Position numbers and translations under genes: made by a program. From positions 28,494,551-28,558,550 of the forward strand of contig CM034391.1 of the NCBI GenBank assembly GCA_019925095.2: a stretch of DNA of 64,000 nucleotides, read 5' to 3'. The notes under the pieces are model-generated. The model made no database searches. It was not told the DNA's origin and worked only from the letters and a program-made list of their open reading frames with translations. Each line of letters begins with the position of its first letter. The first letter of the stretch is position 1. This DNA is from Dendrolimus kikuchii (Eukaryota; Arthropoda; Insecta; Lepidoptera; Lasiocampidae). Below, one piece after another: positions 11,663 through 23,030 of this stretch.

Positions 11663-11945
11663 AAATTTAAAAAATCGTTGCAAACTCCTATATACCATAC
11701 GAATTTTGGTGTAATTTTTTGTGTGTGTTTGAGTGGGTGAATGATTTAAGTTCACAATTGGAACCGGTAGGTGGCGCCGGGACTTCTAGTCGCACCAAAA
11801 GAGTAGCACACGATCAGTTGCTTAACAACTATTGACTTCTGTTTGATGATTATAAGATAAGGACATTATGTATATATTTTATCTGCTTAAGATAAGTCGA
11901 GCAACATGTAGAATGGAAATCATATCTATTGAGCTAAGTACTCAC

Positions 11946-12009
11946 TGGCTGAGAGGCTGGCGGCGGCCGACAGCTGCGGCCTGCGGTTGCTGTCTATGCC
12001 CCAGAGGTC
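11946..12009 (-). CDS. srp: Coding exon 6 (64 nt), last exon in the window
   Basis: It follows the acceptor AATAATTTCAG and precedes the donor GTGAGTACT. It encodes DLWGIDSNRRPQLS followed by AAASLSA, and ends in phase 1. The phase-0 start agrees with the phase-0 end of exon 5, so the join reads NAYATQ-DLWGID. In GATA factors of this class the next exons would carry the two Cys-X2-Cys zinc fingers; I looked for their coding pattern in 1-11945 on both strands and did not find it, so they probably lie beyond the left edge. Confidence 0.8.
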
Positions 12010-13393
12010 CTGAAATTATTTCACAAATTAACATTTTAAAAACACATTAAAGCGTTAAAACAATTATTAAAGAGTTACATATATATCACTGCTTCCATAC
12101 AAAAAGGCATACGAAATTAACACTTGAGAAACTATCAAAAGGTAGAACTTCGTCCGCATTTTTTTTTTTTTGCGGAACCTTAAAACAAGTGTAGCCTAAG
12201 TTACTCGTTATAACATCAGCTGTCTGCCAGTGAAAGACCCGTCAAAATCAGTCCAGACGTTTCTCCTGGTCCGAATTATCCCCCCTGATTTTTTTCACTT
12301 TATTTATTTGGACGTTACAAACAGACATTTCAATTTTATTATAGATAGATATAGATACAGAAGCAGCGATTTGTAACTAAAAAACTGAAAATTGGGGGGG
12401 CGGGGGTTGATTGCTATAGTATGGACTTAGACTTAGAAGCGATGAAGGTCATGTAATAGAAAGAATAGTAAACTAGAAGATTGGTTGGTATGAAAGGAAG
12501 AGTTGATTAGAAAACAGATTGCATGAAGGGTGACATGATGACTTTTTTACTATCTCTTGTCGTTGTGTTGTTGTATGATGGAAAGTGGTTGTGGTGAACA
12601 AGTTGTCTGTCTCTAAAAATTTTTATAACGCTCTTCTTAAACGCCTCCATGACGTGTTTGTTATATGATAGAGAGAGTATACCTCAGTAGAGAAGTATTC
12701 AAGGAAGAAACAATATTGTACCGATGTCAAATTATTAGGTGTAAGAAAAATAAAAAAAAATCGTTTAAAAAAGCTATTATTATTAATACATATTATCTAA
12801 AACATCTTAAAGTCGGTGCTTAGTAATTTTCAAAATATAGTAATTTTTATGTTTTACTTTGCACCGACTTCAAGATGTTTTAGATAATATATATTTTTGA
12901 AGTCGGTTATTTTAAACGAAGTTTTTTTTGTTTTTTGTTACTTTTTAGTGTTTAGCTATGTATGGGTAGACCTACGGAAGGTGCCGCGCTCCTTCAAAAA
13001 ATATAAGTCCCACGAAACGGGAACAAAAAATGTTCGTAAAATGAAAACTACTGGGCCAAACTATGTTAAATTTTTAGGGGACCAAATGGCAACTATTCCG
13101 CATCAAACTAAATAAAGAATCACGTAAATCGGATCATAAATCTCGGAGTAATCGGTGAACATACATAAATAAAGAAGAAAAAAAGATCCCGACGAATTGA
13201 GAACCTCCTCCTATTTTTTAAGTCGGTTAAAAAAGAGAAAGACATCAAGAAATATAATCTATTCACAGCCTCCAGAGCTTTCGCCACAAAGGTGTTGCCC
13301 ATCTTGAGAGAAACATTGAGGATAAGGAGAACTGTGGGCATTTGACATAGCCCTACCAGCAGTATCGGGGGTAATGGTAACTGGGGCACTCAC
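12010..13393 (-). other. Intron 5 (1.4 kb)
   Basis: Mostly AT-rich, with a LINE-tail remnant around 12425-12545 and an AAGTCGGT element at 12740-13240. The 13250-13393 part, next to exon 5, is of more balanced composition and stays open in the exon 5 frame. Confidence 0.65.
12740..13240. mobile_element. AAGTCGGT-type inverted-repeat element
   Basis: Carries ACCGACTTCAA / AAGTCGGTT at several points and the phrase GGGTAGACCTACGGAAGGTG shared with 22270 and 38525. Its left part holds a 30-bp near-perfect inverted repeat (12790-12819 with 12861-12890). No coding potential. Confidence 0.7.
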
Positions 13394-13650
13394 CTGCGTT
13401 GCGTACGCGTTGGGCGTGAGGGTGGCAGCTCCGTAGACCGTGGAGGGGCGGGAGGTGGCGCACGCGAAGGCGCCCCCGAAGCGCTGGCTGAAGGCGGGCA
13501 GCGAGCCGCCGCCCCCGCTCCCGGCGCCGCCGCCGCTCCCGCTTAAGGCCGAGGGCGAGGCGCATGCGCTGCCCTCGCCGCCGTCCGTGTACTCCTCGGC
13601 CAACACCACGGCGCCGCCGCCGCCGGAGCCGCCGTACGTCGGCGAACCAC
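13394..13650 (-). CDS. srp: Coding exon 5
   Basis: This 257-nt exon follows an acceptor GTGGTTAAG and ends CAG before the donor GTGAGTGCC. It encodes GSPTYGGSGGGGAVVLAEEY, an acidic patch (TDGGEG), a Ser/Gly linker (SALSGSGGGAGSGGGG), then SLPAFSQRFGGAFACATSRP and STVYGAATLTPNAYATQ. The exon ends in phase 0. The upstream acceptor has a weak polypyrimidine tract (AAG, not CAG), but the phase match with exon 4 is exact. The frame stays open for a further 45 codons past the donor, so a retained-intron product is conceivable. Confidence 0.85.
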
Positions 13651-13711
13651 CTTAACCACGCCACGTCACTATTACCACTCGTGTAAGAGCTGAGTCATAG
13701 AGGCACATAAA

Positions 13712-13926
13712 TCTTTATATACATATATATAAATTACGTGTCACGTTGTATGTCCGGGATGGACTCCTAAACTACTTGACCGATCTTAATCAAATTTGTA
13801 CACCGTGTGCAGTTTGATCCGACTTGAAAGATAGGACAGCTTACATTTGGACCCGGTAGGTGGCGCTGGAATCGGGTTCTAAATTTTATTTCTTCAGGGC
13901 AGAACAACGTCTGCCGGGACAGCTAG
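13712..13926 (+). mobile_element. Helitron, short non-autonomous, 215 bp
   Basis: Starts TCTTTATATAC after A and ends GGGACAGCTAG before T. It carries the phrase ACCCGGTAGGTGGCGC also seen near 11763 and 14005. It sits 61 bp upstream of exon 5. Confidence 0.75.
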
Positions 13927-14355
13927 TAGACACATATATTTCTTCTGTTCTTCTGTATGTCATTGAATTCCTCTTAATGGTGATGATTTAGATAAATAAT
14001 TAGACCCGGTAGGTGGCGGTGCAATCAAGTTCTTTATGTTTCAGGGCAGGATGACGTCTGCCCAGCCCACTAGTTGCTTTATAAAATGTTCACGAAGTTT
14101 TAAATCTATGCCCTGCCTCGGCCTCGTGGGGGACCGGCTCGCACCCTCACGGTCTGATATGAACCATTCCTGACTTTGAAAAGCCCGGCTTACTTATCTC
14201 ACTCACTACCCATAAAAAAATAAACCAGTATTAAGACAAATAAAAGGATAGTAATAATTATATAGGTATCCTATGGATTACGGGCTGCTTTAGTAAGTGA
14301 TAACGTGGCTTTCTTGAACTGAGGAAAATACACCGCTTATGGTGTTTTCGTCACG

Positions 14356-14412
14356 AGCTAATTGTAAAGGAAGATATCGTGACAAAACCTGCACATCGGG
14401 ATTACCGATGCT
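14356..14412 (+). repeat. SINE-3, fragment
   Basis: GTAAAGGAAGATATCGTGAC and CTGCACATCGGGATTACCG only. Confidence 0.5.
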
Positions 14413-14512
14413 TGAGACCCACCGATCATTTTAGCTACGAAATCCAAAAAACTTCCTAAGCGGTGTATATGGTATAGTCAAAGATCGATACGCAGTCTCT
14501 TCTCGTCTCTTC

Positions 14513-14826
14513 ATCCGTGCAGGAACGGAGAAAGAATACAATTTCCTGCGTTGGAGCGGCCTGTCGTAAGAGGCGACCAAACAACCCACAGCCAGGTGGT
14601 AGGGTATTTGCCCGACTGGATGGCTACCACCCCTGGTCTAAAGTATGTCGCCATAACAACCAACAACAAAGTTGTGTTCCGGCATTAGTGACCAGGTTCC
14701 AGTCTCCCTTAAGACAGCAGCAGCGCATTTGTAGCAACTTTGGTGGTGCAAATGTCCATAGGCGATGGTAACCGCTTTCCATCAAGTGGGCCGTCTGCCT
14801 GTCTGCTGATCTCCTGCAATAAAAAA
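14513..14826 (+). repeat. SINE-1, in intron 4
   Basis: Full length with the GTTGGAGCGG variant (instead of GCCGGGCGG) and an extra AACAACA near 14662. Confidence 0.87.
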
Positions 14827-15169
14827 TGCTGTATTTTCAGAACGTCAGAACAGTCACAGCTCTCTGCATTTGCGCTTTTTAATACGCAACAGCGTGCAAC
14901 AGAAGATTTTAGATAGTATCTGGAGTAACTGAGGATATTGATGATACTTCAATGCAATAGCTATTAGGGAAATGATTGCTGGGGAATTCTAGAGGAAGAG
15001 ATATCGAAAAGCTTTAAAGAACAGGAAAAGAAAGATAAAGGAGATAAAAGTCGTTTATTATTCACAACGATCAACAAGAGGTGCAAGAATGGCGGTTAAA
15101 TTAGTCCTAAATCGATTAGAGTGAGACTCGACTAGGAAGAGGGTAGAGTAAACAGATGTGATGCGTTAC

Positions 15170-15276
15170 CTGCACTGGAGGTCCACATTTGTGGCTGGGA
15201 GGTCAGCTCCGCCCCGTTGCTGAAGTACGGCGAGGAGCCGGAGTAGCCGCAGCGCGCGAACACGCCGCCGCCGCCT
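15170..15276 (-). CDS. srp: Coding exon 4
   Basis: The acceptor TTGTTTGCGCAG and donor GTAACGC bound 107 nt. The first base completes a Gly codon from exon 3, then GGGGVFARCGYSGSSPYFSN and GAELTSQPQMWTSSA follow, and a G carries into exon 5. No other frame stays open. It is isolated by 29.9 kb of repeat-filled intron upstream and 1.5 kb downstream. The aromatic patches (GYSGSSPYFS, QPQMWTSS) suggest short transactivation motifs. At 35 codons it is easily missed, but the phase fit on both sides makes it convincing. Confidence 0.87.
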
Positions 15277-15479
15277 CTGCGCAAACAACCAATCGTCTGT
15301 TAACATCAAGGTCTTAAAATATACGTAGGACTCCACATTGTCACTTGTGTGTTAAATCATTATCATGCTCAACCAGAATTACATATTCCCATAAGTTTGG
15401 ATAGGTACCTATGACTTTGCATGCGGCCTCACCTGCCAGTATCCCCAGAAGAAGATATTTCTAGCTTATCCTATGCATT

Positions 15480-15941
15480 TAATAAAATTGTAGAGGTCAA
15501 ATTTCTGTACAATGAAAAAAAATTGCTAAAAACCGAGTCCGGGGGATGTAAGAAGTGTAATAGAACTAATTCAGTTTTTTTTTTTCAAATTTTTTGTTTC
15601 TCTGTTCGTCTGTCTGTTTGTACCGGCTAATCTCTGAAACGACTGGACCGATTTAAATGAAATTTTGTATGGTGGTAGCTTATATCCCTGGTCAACATAT
15701 AGGATACTTTTGATCCCGAAAAATTAAAGAGTTCCCGTGGGATAGTTAAAAAACTTTAATTACTAAACAGCTTATGCACCTAATTAAGTATTGATATTGC
15801 CGGTGTCATCATACAATAAAAAAATAGGCTATATATCATCACGCTAAGACCCATCGGAGCGGAGCATCAATGAAGAATGTTTTCAAATCGGGAGGGTTTT
15901 TTTAACTATTCCACGCGGACGAAGTCGCGGCCAGAAGCTAG
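15480..15941 (+). mobile_element. Helitron, longer copy of the 700-1140 type
   Basis: Ends GGCCAGAAGCTAG before T (CTAG 15938-15941), directly abutting an RTE-1 tail. Left end not defined. Confidence 0.7.
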
Positions 15942-15942
15942 T

Positions 15943-16212
15943 TACATACATACATAACTTAACGCCAGTTCCCTTGCGGGGTAGGCACGATCAACAGAGT
16001 GCCATTTAGGCTTATTCTTACACACCTCACTTGCCTCTTTGACATTCATAACTCTTGTCATGCACGCTCGTCTGTTCTTAAGGCTCCTAACATCACCTTC
16101 TGCTAGTACACGATCAATTTGATCATGGAAGGTGTGTCGTGGCCTTCCACGACTTCTGCACCCATCCACTTTTGCATTGTATATCTGTTTAGTCATTCTT
16201 TCATCATGCATC
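15943..16212 (-). mobile_element. RTE-1 tail
   Basis: Long form, open from MHDERMTKQIYNAKVDG to the stop; abuts the Helitron end at 15941. Confidence 0.85.
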
Positions 16213-16349
16213 AGAAGCTAGTTCAGGAGTATAAATAGACTAATGTGTCATCTGTCTCTACTTCTTCTCAAACATCCATTCTTATCTAAGGGTGTACAGA
16301 AGAAACAGTGAAGACATATCTGGCCATAATGTATAGAATATGAACTATT

Positions 16350-16412
16350 TTTAACCGACTTCAAAAAGGAAGAGGTACTCAATTGGTCTGTGTATGTTGT
16401 TTTGTATGTTCT
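16350..16412. mobile_element. AAGTCGGT-type element, end fragment
   Basis: TTTAACCGACTTCAAAAAGG with AGGTACTCAATTGGTCTGTG, an end piece joined to an RTE-1 tail. Confidence 0.55.
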
Positions 16413-16417
16413 TTACT

Positions 16418-16529
16418 CGATGTCAAAGAAGCAAGTGAGGTGTGTAAGAATAAGCCTAAATGGCACTCTGTTGCTCGTGCCTACACCGCAAGGGAGCTGG
16501 CGTGAAGTTATGTATGTATGTATGTATTA
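16418..16529 (+). mobile_element. RTE-1 tail, very short
   Basis: Only the last 100 bp (GATGTCAAAGAAGCAAGTG to TATGTATGTATG). Confidence 0.8.
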
Positions 16530-17576
16530 GATTCCCGAATGTACACACGTCACTCCCGTATCGTAGTCGTAGCTTGACTGCCCCCCTCTCTCCATCAGGC
16601 CATCGTTTTATAGTTCACAAATGCGAAAGAATCCGCAACACCTGGCTAATAATGCTAATGAGCGAGTACAATAGGACAATAGGCTATTCTCCACAATAAT
16701 TAGAAACGTATGCCAATAAATAAGTGAACAAAAGAAGACGATCATAAAAGGATTACAATTAGTTCAAATGGCGGCAGGTAATAAAATGTTCTTCTACAGA
16801 TCTGTACGTGGAATTTGTCTCTGTCGGGGGGCTAAGTTGTAACAATATATTTAATTTAAATGAAGTCAATATTGAACAAATAATTAAACAACATATTAAC
16901 AACAAATATATTAAAGAGGACATGAAAAATCATAAAGATATTTCCAACTGATGAAATAGCAAATTATGATAGAAATCATTTAATATAATAACTGTGTTTT
17001 TGGCTAGGAGCAATTTAACAATTGAAGTGGACATTAGGGATTTGCCACATGCCATGAGTTATCTTCTGATCATCATAAAATATGATGACACTAAACAGAT
17101 GATCGCGTCGTTGGAATTGATATGGCGATGTAATGATGTCGCTCGTTATAATAATATCGCGTTACACGTGTGCTCGATGCGTGTGCTTTGGAGATCAGCG
17201 CGTTGGATGATGAAACGATTGCTAGGCCTACTTCAAGGAGGGGGAGGTCGCCGGTGGCGACGCGCGCCACGTCACGACACTTTGAGCAAATTGTTAAACT
17301 TTCTAGAGCCATTAGTGTCGGTAAATAAAGAAAGTGACAGATAAGGAGGTGCGCGAACAAAGGGTACCGAGTCGGTAATGTACCGAAGCATCGGGCGACC
17401 ACAAATTATGGCTGCTTTAATTGTACTAGTTTCAATAACAGTCGCTTGTGGGCTATCTATAAATACATTCTGACCACTTTTTGCGTTTTCCTCCACAATG
17501 TAAACATTATATGTGTGAAGTAGACCTCGAACGTCGCGAAGAGGTTGCTATTTATGGTATTATTCTTCTGTCCTTT

Positions 17577-18062
17577 TACATACATACATAAATACATAAC
17601 TTCACGCCAGTTCCCTTGCGGGGTAGGCACGAACAACAGAGCGCCATTTAGGCTTATTCTTACACACCTCACTTGCTTCTTTGACATTCATAACTCTTGT
17701 CATGCACGCTCGTCTGTTCTTAAGGCTCCTGACATCACCTTCTGCTAGTACACGATCAATTTGATCATGGAAGGTGTGTCGTGGCCTTCCACGACTTCTG
17801 CATTGTATATCTGTTTAGTCATTCTTTCATCATGCATTCTTTCCTTACCTTCACCCCGACACTCTCTTTCAGAGCAGCTCTCTTTCTTACTTCGGTATTA
17901 GGAACGCGGTCCGCGAGCGTCACTCCGCAGATTTGGCGCAGTGCTCGCATCTCGACCGCGTTTACTCTACTTTCATGCTCTCTCTTCCATACCCAACTCT
18001 CGCTTCCATACGTGAGCGTAGGTACCAGCACCGCGTTGTGTACGGCGAGCTGGGCCTTTGCT
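17577..18062 (-). mobile_element. RTE-1 tail
   Basis: Minus copy reaching back to the LVPTLTYGSESWVWKRE part, with the 16-bp deletion and loss of the WFGHVER part. Its 5' end joins a LINE 3' tail. Confidence 0.85.
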
Positions 18063-18545
18063 CTTTGCTACAAGTCCATTAATTCTTAAAAAAGTAATTC
18101 TGTAACATACTTCTGTATAAAACTTATAAAAAAAAAGAACTAGAGATATAAATAGAATCCTACTAATATTATAAAGCCGAAAGTTTGTAAGAATGTATGT
18201 TTGTTACTCTTTCAGGCAAAAACTACTGAATGGATCAATAATATAGCTTATACATCAGAATAATACATAGGCTATAATTTATAAAGATATAGTGCGAATT
18301 ATCCAAAATATAACGATTTTCGCGCATTCATTTTGACGCATCTAGTAAGAAATATAAAGGAAAACAATTTTAGCTAGACGTGTTGCTTTGCCGCTTCTTC
18401 TCCTAAACAGTAATAACACGCTTCGAAGCGGTGTTTATAGAATAGGAAGTAAAATTAAATTTTAATCTATATGTATGATCTTCAAAAAGTGTTCTTCAGT
18501 GGAACTTATTTTGAATAAAAACTATTGAATTTGAATTTGATATTA
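18060..18545 (+). mobile_element. Jockey/CR1-like LINE 3' UTR, interrupted by a Helitron
   Basis: Matches 52955-53235 on both sides of the Helitron at 18158-18345. Ends ATTGAATTTGAATTTGAT. A related scrap (TTCTTCTCCTTAATACAGC) lies at 18727-18790. Confidence 0.75.
18158..18345 (+). mobile_element. Helitron, short non-autonomous, 188 bp with defined ends
   Basis: Starts TCCTACTAATATTATAAAG and ends ..CATCTAG, inserted between A and T. The related LINE tail at 53017-53045 lacks it, giving an empty-site comparison (AGAA/TATGAAATAT). TC start, CTAG end and AT target are Helitron rules. Confidence 0.85.
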
Positions 18546-18802
18546 TAACAGTCAAATATTAACAGCGGTTACAGAGTTGACTATAGTAGAAACTAAACTA
18601 GGAGATTTGCATTTTGCCGTTTGCTTATACAACATCTTAAGATTCATTGTACAGTTTTTGTCGACATTCTGAACTGGTTACCTGCTGCCCTCCACTATTA
18701 TGTATGTATATATATATATATATATAGGAGTTTCTTCTCCTTAATACAGCTATAACACGTTGCGGAGCGGTGTGCATAAAATAGGAGGTTGACTTAATTT
18801 AG

Positions 18803-18948
18803 TTGCGCCTTGGCCTGAGGCGCACAAACTTTATCGAGACAGCGAAACGCCTGGTAAACATTTCACGCGACCAAAAGACTGGTCTGTACCTCGGACAATG
18901 CATTAGCGTTGCCATACAGCGAGGCAAAGTGGCCAGTCTTTTATCAGC
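18803..18948 (+). mobile_element. Same LINE-tail family as 10800-11100, fragment
   Basis: Encodes GLYLGQCISVAIQRGKVASL then runs into a SINE-1. Diverged. Confidence 0.55.
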
Positions 18949-19160
18949 GCAGGAACAGAGAAAGAATACAATTTCCTGCGGCCGGGCGGCCTGTCGTTAG
19001 AGGCAACAAAACAACCTTGAATTGTGTTCCGGCATTAGTGGCCAGGTTCCAGTCTCCCTTAAGAGAGCAGCACCCTTGGTGTTACAAATGTCCATAGGCG
19101 ATGGTAACCGCTTTCCATCACGGGCGGTCTGCCTCTCTACTGAACTCGTGCAATAAAAAA
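18948..19160 (+). repeat. SINE-1, internally deleted
   Basis: Start GCAGGAACAGAGAAAGAATAC, loss of about 90 bp in the middle, then the tail AATAAAAAAAA. Confidence 0.78.
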
Positions 19161-19324
19161 AAGTCTTTTGGGGACGTTTCCAATTGAATTTATAGTTTAA
19201 TTTAAATTTGTATGTACAGTTTTATTTAGTTTAATTGTATAATTAAATTTCTAATTTAGTTGGAACAAAACGTTTTGTATTTGAATTTCACCCGTGCAGT
19301 TTTAATAAAATAAATTATTCTACG

Positions 19325-19858
19325 CATAACTTTTTTTTTTTTTGTTTTGAGGCGAGGGAAAATGCTTAATCGATTTACGCACAAACTGGGTCGTTGCTAG
19401 GGGAACGACACGCGTCGGTCGGGGGCGATAACACTGCAGCAATAGTATGCTCTTGGCAGCGCTCCGTCCGCGATCGACGTCACAGAATAGTGTGGAAGAC
19501 TCCGAGCGTTGCGGCACGGGCGAGCAACCCCAATACCCACTAAAAACCCCCTCCTCCCTGACGACCCTGCGCTTTGAATGTGTTGGAAAGGCTGAGATTT
19601 AGAACATAGTTACGCCCAGCCGATCCAGCGCAATAAAGTGCCTGGAGTGTGCCCTGGGAGAACACACCCCACTTCGTTGTGCGGGGGTAGAAGGTCCTTT
19701 GGTCTTCCTAGCAAGCTAAAGGCCCCCCGCGGTAAACGGAACCTAACTCAGGGAGGGAAGTAATGCGCGTACCTGCCTCTCCGGGTGCCAGCTGAAGGCC
19801 GGCGACCTCGAGAAGACGCATTGGCACGCGCTGCAGGACTTCTCTCCCTGTCATTCTA
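19325..19858 (+). mobile_element. GC-rich LINE 5'-type repeat, related family
   Basis: Shares GGCTGAGATTTAGAACATAG, TTACGCCCAGCCGATCCAGC and CTAAAGGCCCCCCG with 22640-23030, but has a different left part and extends further. Confidence 0.45.
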
Positions 19859-19859
19859 C

Positions 19860-21130
19860 GCATAACTATGCTAAATACCGCCAACGTCGCGTAGCGGAGC
19901 GGTGCGCCCGCGCAGCTCAGATTACTCCGATATGCGAAATCGTGCGTCTGTCGCGTATTATGAATGAGTAACTGCTATCTGCAACGGCCGCGGCCGTTAG
20001 GCAACATCGCGATTATCAATTGGATGCAACCGAGGCGCGTGGCGCAATCGGCCCGATAGCGGTGTTGTGTAAACCGCCATACGTGACTCCAGCTCACTCG
20101 GCGTCGGCCCTACTGTCAATTTCGAGGATCGAATACCAGCACTGAGCAGACAGCAGGCACCGTTGCGCGTCTGTCAACTGGATGTCAGGGTAATGGCTCG
20201 GAACGACTCGGAAGTGGGTTCGCGTTATCGCGCTCGCAACGAACGCCCCCTCCGCCCCTCGACCCGCATGCGTTCATTAACAGCGCTGCGGCGTCCAACG
20301 GCGGCACTGGCGTCGACGCAGAGTGGCTACCGTGCCACTGACGAAGCTATTTAGGCACTCATCACACCGATAACGAGCGACTACAAATTAGAAAGACGTT
20401 TAGAAGCCATCAGCGTGGCACCGTGCACACCGGTGACGCACGGCCAGATAACGCGCGGCCTAATGAGGAGAAGGTGCCCTTGTTCCGCTTCGGGCGCGCG
20501 GACGAGCAACGCGGATGTGGAACACACGGAAAGTCACAGCCAACGACAAATCAGGACTACGGCTCGTTGTAGGCAACTAACACCTGATTCACCAAGTCCA
20601 TATCGACACAAACAACGCACGAACTTGTCAGCAATTAGCTGTCTTGAATCTACTACTGATTAACAGTCGGTTTTTAAATCTTGCTATTCATTCGCTTGCC
20701 TTACCGTCGATAGAAAGACATTACTTGTATGGGAGCTTGTATCAAATCTTAACCAGTAGTAAGACAATATCGATAGACTAAGGAAGCTTCATAAGCGTCA
20801 TCGAGACTACACCAACGAGAGCGAATCATTCCGTAGAGATTGTTGTCACATTCAAACATTGAATCCAACCGTCTGTCTCGGTTGATGGATCATACGCCCA
20901 TACGTGTTGTTGAATAACAGCGGTGCCTTATTGCAGCCCGCATCCTGGCCGCAATAACAGTACAGACGGCATTAATACGAACATGCGCTGCGCACGCGCA
21001 TGCAGGCGCACCACGTGCGGGAACCGCCCCCTCGTTCCACCTGTCGACCTGTCCCAGCCATCCTGGAAGCCACCAACCACCAGCATCGCTCCCTCGGCCA
21101 TTACACTTTAATCCAGCTACTGACTTGTGG
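19860..21130. promoter_or_regulatory. Long repeat-poor GC-rich island in intron 3
   Basis: Roughly 1.3 kb of complex, CpG-containing sequence with none of the window's repeat families, unlike its surroundings. It contains TTATCA (20013-20018) and AGATAA (near 20447). Several open frames exist but none has splice borders that fit the gene. It could be an enhancer or an alternative promoter. Confidence 0.35.
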
Positions 21131-21145
21131 AGCGGACTTTTTTTT

Positions 21146-21312
21146 ATAATAATCGGCAGCAAGCTAAGCAAGTTACGCTTGTATTATAGGTAATACAATG
21201 GACCACTGGGGCTGATCCCAGACACCCAGACGTTTCCAAAATTAACAATGCCGGGAATCGAACCTGCAGCCTCTACGTTGTAATGAGGTTAGCGCTCAAC
21301 CACAGAGAACAT
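21146..21312 (-). repeat. SINE-2, degenerate
   Basis: Shortened and diverged minus copy (GGGAATCGAACCTGCAGCC); the body is largely deleted. Confidence 0.7.
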
Positions 21313-22089
21313 CAGACTGACTTCAATTATTCGATCAGGAATATTGAAGTCAGTCAACTTTGTAGAGCTGTGACTTCAAATCAATTTAGATGATGCCGTT
21401 ATGAAGGCAGCACTGACTTCCTTCGAGTTTCAAGTCAGTAGCTGGATCAATGTGTATCAGCTTTAATCGTTTTTGTAATTTGTCCGTGATAGCGTGACCG
21501 CAGCCCGAGATTGACGCGTATCGTCGTATCTATTGCGCGACGATAAACGGCCGAACATATTTAGAAATGAATGAGATCGCTCCGTCCATGTCGATTTGGC
21601 AATATTATCAACGAAGCCTATAAATGGTATCGACGTTTGTTTGTCACGAACGCCGGAACGCCACGGGCCTATACAAATAACTCATTTGGAGACACTTAAG
21701 CTGTCACTCAACAGAGACAAAAAACACTGTGTACAAATTTAGTAACGATCCTCGAGCTCTTAAAACGTGTAAAATGGCGCGTTAGAGAGCCACAAAAAAT
21801 GGTCGACCCTCAGCGCAGCGCCAGCGGCCTCTCCTGTTCCTACACAAAATAAAATGAACTGTTTACAATCCACGTTCCATTAGAAAAACAAGAGTCACGA
21901 GAATGGATAATGTGAGAGATGACGGCATTGTCAGATCTTGAATTGTTGCACCCGTGATTGGAAAACTGAGAGGAAGAAGACAGCATGGATATTAAACTGG
22001 AAGATTGAGGATTACCAATTCAGACACAAATATCCATAATTACAACAAATTTTGTACAACATTATTATTAAACTAAACCTTAAAAAATT

Positions 22090-22492
22090 AAAAAACTTTG
22101 TTTAATAAAACCGACTTCAAAAACTAAAAAGTATAAAATAACTTATTTCTAAAGCTATTATTATTAATATATATTATCTAAAACATCTTGAAGTCGGTGC
22201 AAAGTAAAACATAAAAATTACTATATTTTTATTTTTTTGTAACTTTTTAGTGTCTAGCTATGTATGGGTAGACCTACGAAAGGTGCCGCGCTCCTTAAAA
22301 CATGTTCGTAAAATGAAAACTACTGGGTCAAACTATGTCAAATTTTTAGGGGACCAAATGGCAGCTATTCCGCTTCGACCAAAAAAAAGAATCACATAAA
22401 TCGGATCATAAATCTCGGAGTAATCGGTGAACATACACAAAAAAAGATCTCGACGAATTGAGAACCTCCTCCTTTTTTGAAGTCGGTTAAAA
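22090..22492. mobile_element. AAGTCGGT-type inverted-repeat element
   Basis: Starts near AAACCGACTTCAAAAA and ends TTTTTTGAAGTCGGTTAAAA. Interior matches 12740-13240, in the same orientation. Confidence 0.75.
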
Positions 22493-22639
22493 ATGAATAA
22501 ATATCCATCAGTCAGTCAGTCAGTCTTTTATTGGAGCATTTCATTAACATATATTTTACATTAAATCAATTATTCTATACAGCAATCTGCAACCAGTCCC
22601 AATACTCCCAATACATTTCTGTTTGGCGTATCCTGCTAG

Positions 22640-23030
22640 CAATGGCCGCCATTATACTTTTTTTTCAAGGCGGGGGAAATGCTATTTACGCACAATACTG
22701 GGTCCTTTGCAAGGGATTAGACCATAGTTGATCATGAGGGCTTTCCCCTTTGACAAGGGGCAATCCGAACACTAATCAAGCCAGCCTGTGTGGAGACTCA
22801 GAGAAGTTGCACGGGCAACAGCCACTACCCACTAAAACCACCCTCCTCCCATGTGCCCCGCGCTTTTTATATAGGAAAGGCTGAGACTTAGAACGTAGTT
22901 ACGCCCAGCCCGATCCAGCGCAAAAAGTGCCTGAATGTGCCCCGGGCATCAGAACACATTCACTTCGTCAGCGGGGGTGATGAATCCTTTGCTCCCTTGA
23001 TAGCTAAAGGCCCCCCGAAGCGGGGTGTCC
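22640..23030 (+). mobile_element. GC-rich LINE 5'-type repeat
   Basis: Matches the inverse of 59300-59690 over about 380 bp (TACCCACTAAAACCACCCTC, GACTTAGAACGTAGTTACGC). Related to 19325-19850. Interpreted as 5' sequence of a LINE; the frames within are broken. Confidence 0.5.

Larger units (their letters stand above)
1..11945 (-). other. Intron 6 (incomplete, at least 11.9 kb)
   Basis: Repeats are listed separately. Unassigned stretches: 373-690 and 2396-2880 (AT-rich), 1822-2160 and 2881-3160 (GC-rich islands), 3442-3708, 4025-4600, 7000-7475, 7746-7960, 10131-10660, 11101-11380 and 11663-11945. No zinc-finger coding pattern or other exon was seen here. Confidence 0.65.
13651..15169 (-). 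other. Intron 4 (1.5 kb)
   Basis: Contains a Helitron at 13712-13926, a related fragment near 13990-14075, a SINE-3 fragment near 14356-14412 and a full SINE-1 at 14513-14826. 14827-15169 shows nothing recognisable. Confidence 0.7.

Noticed and set aside
17272..17496. Small open frames in 16990-17500 as a gene
   Set aside because: Overlapping frames on both strands without family resemblance, start context or splice fit.
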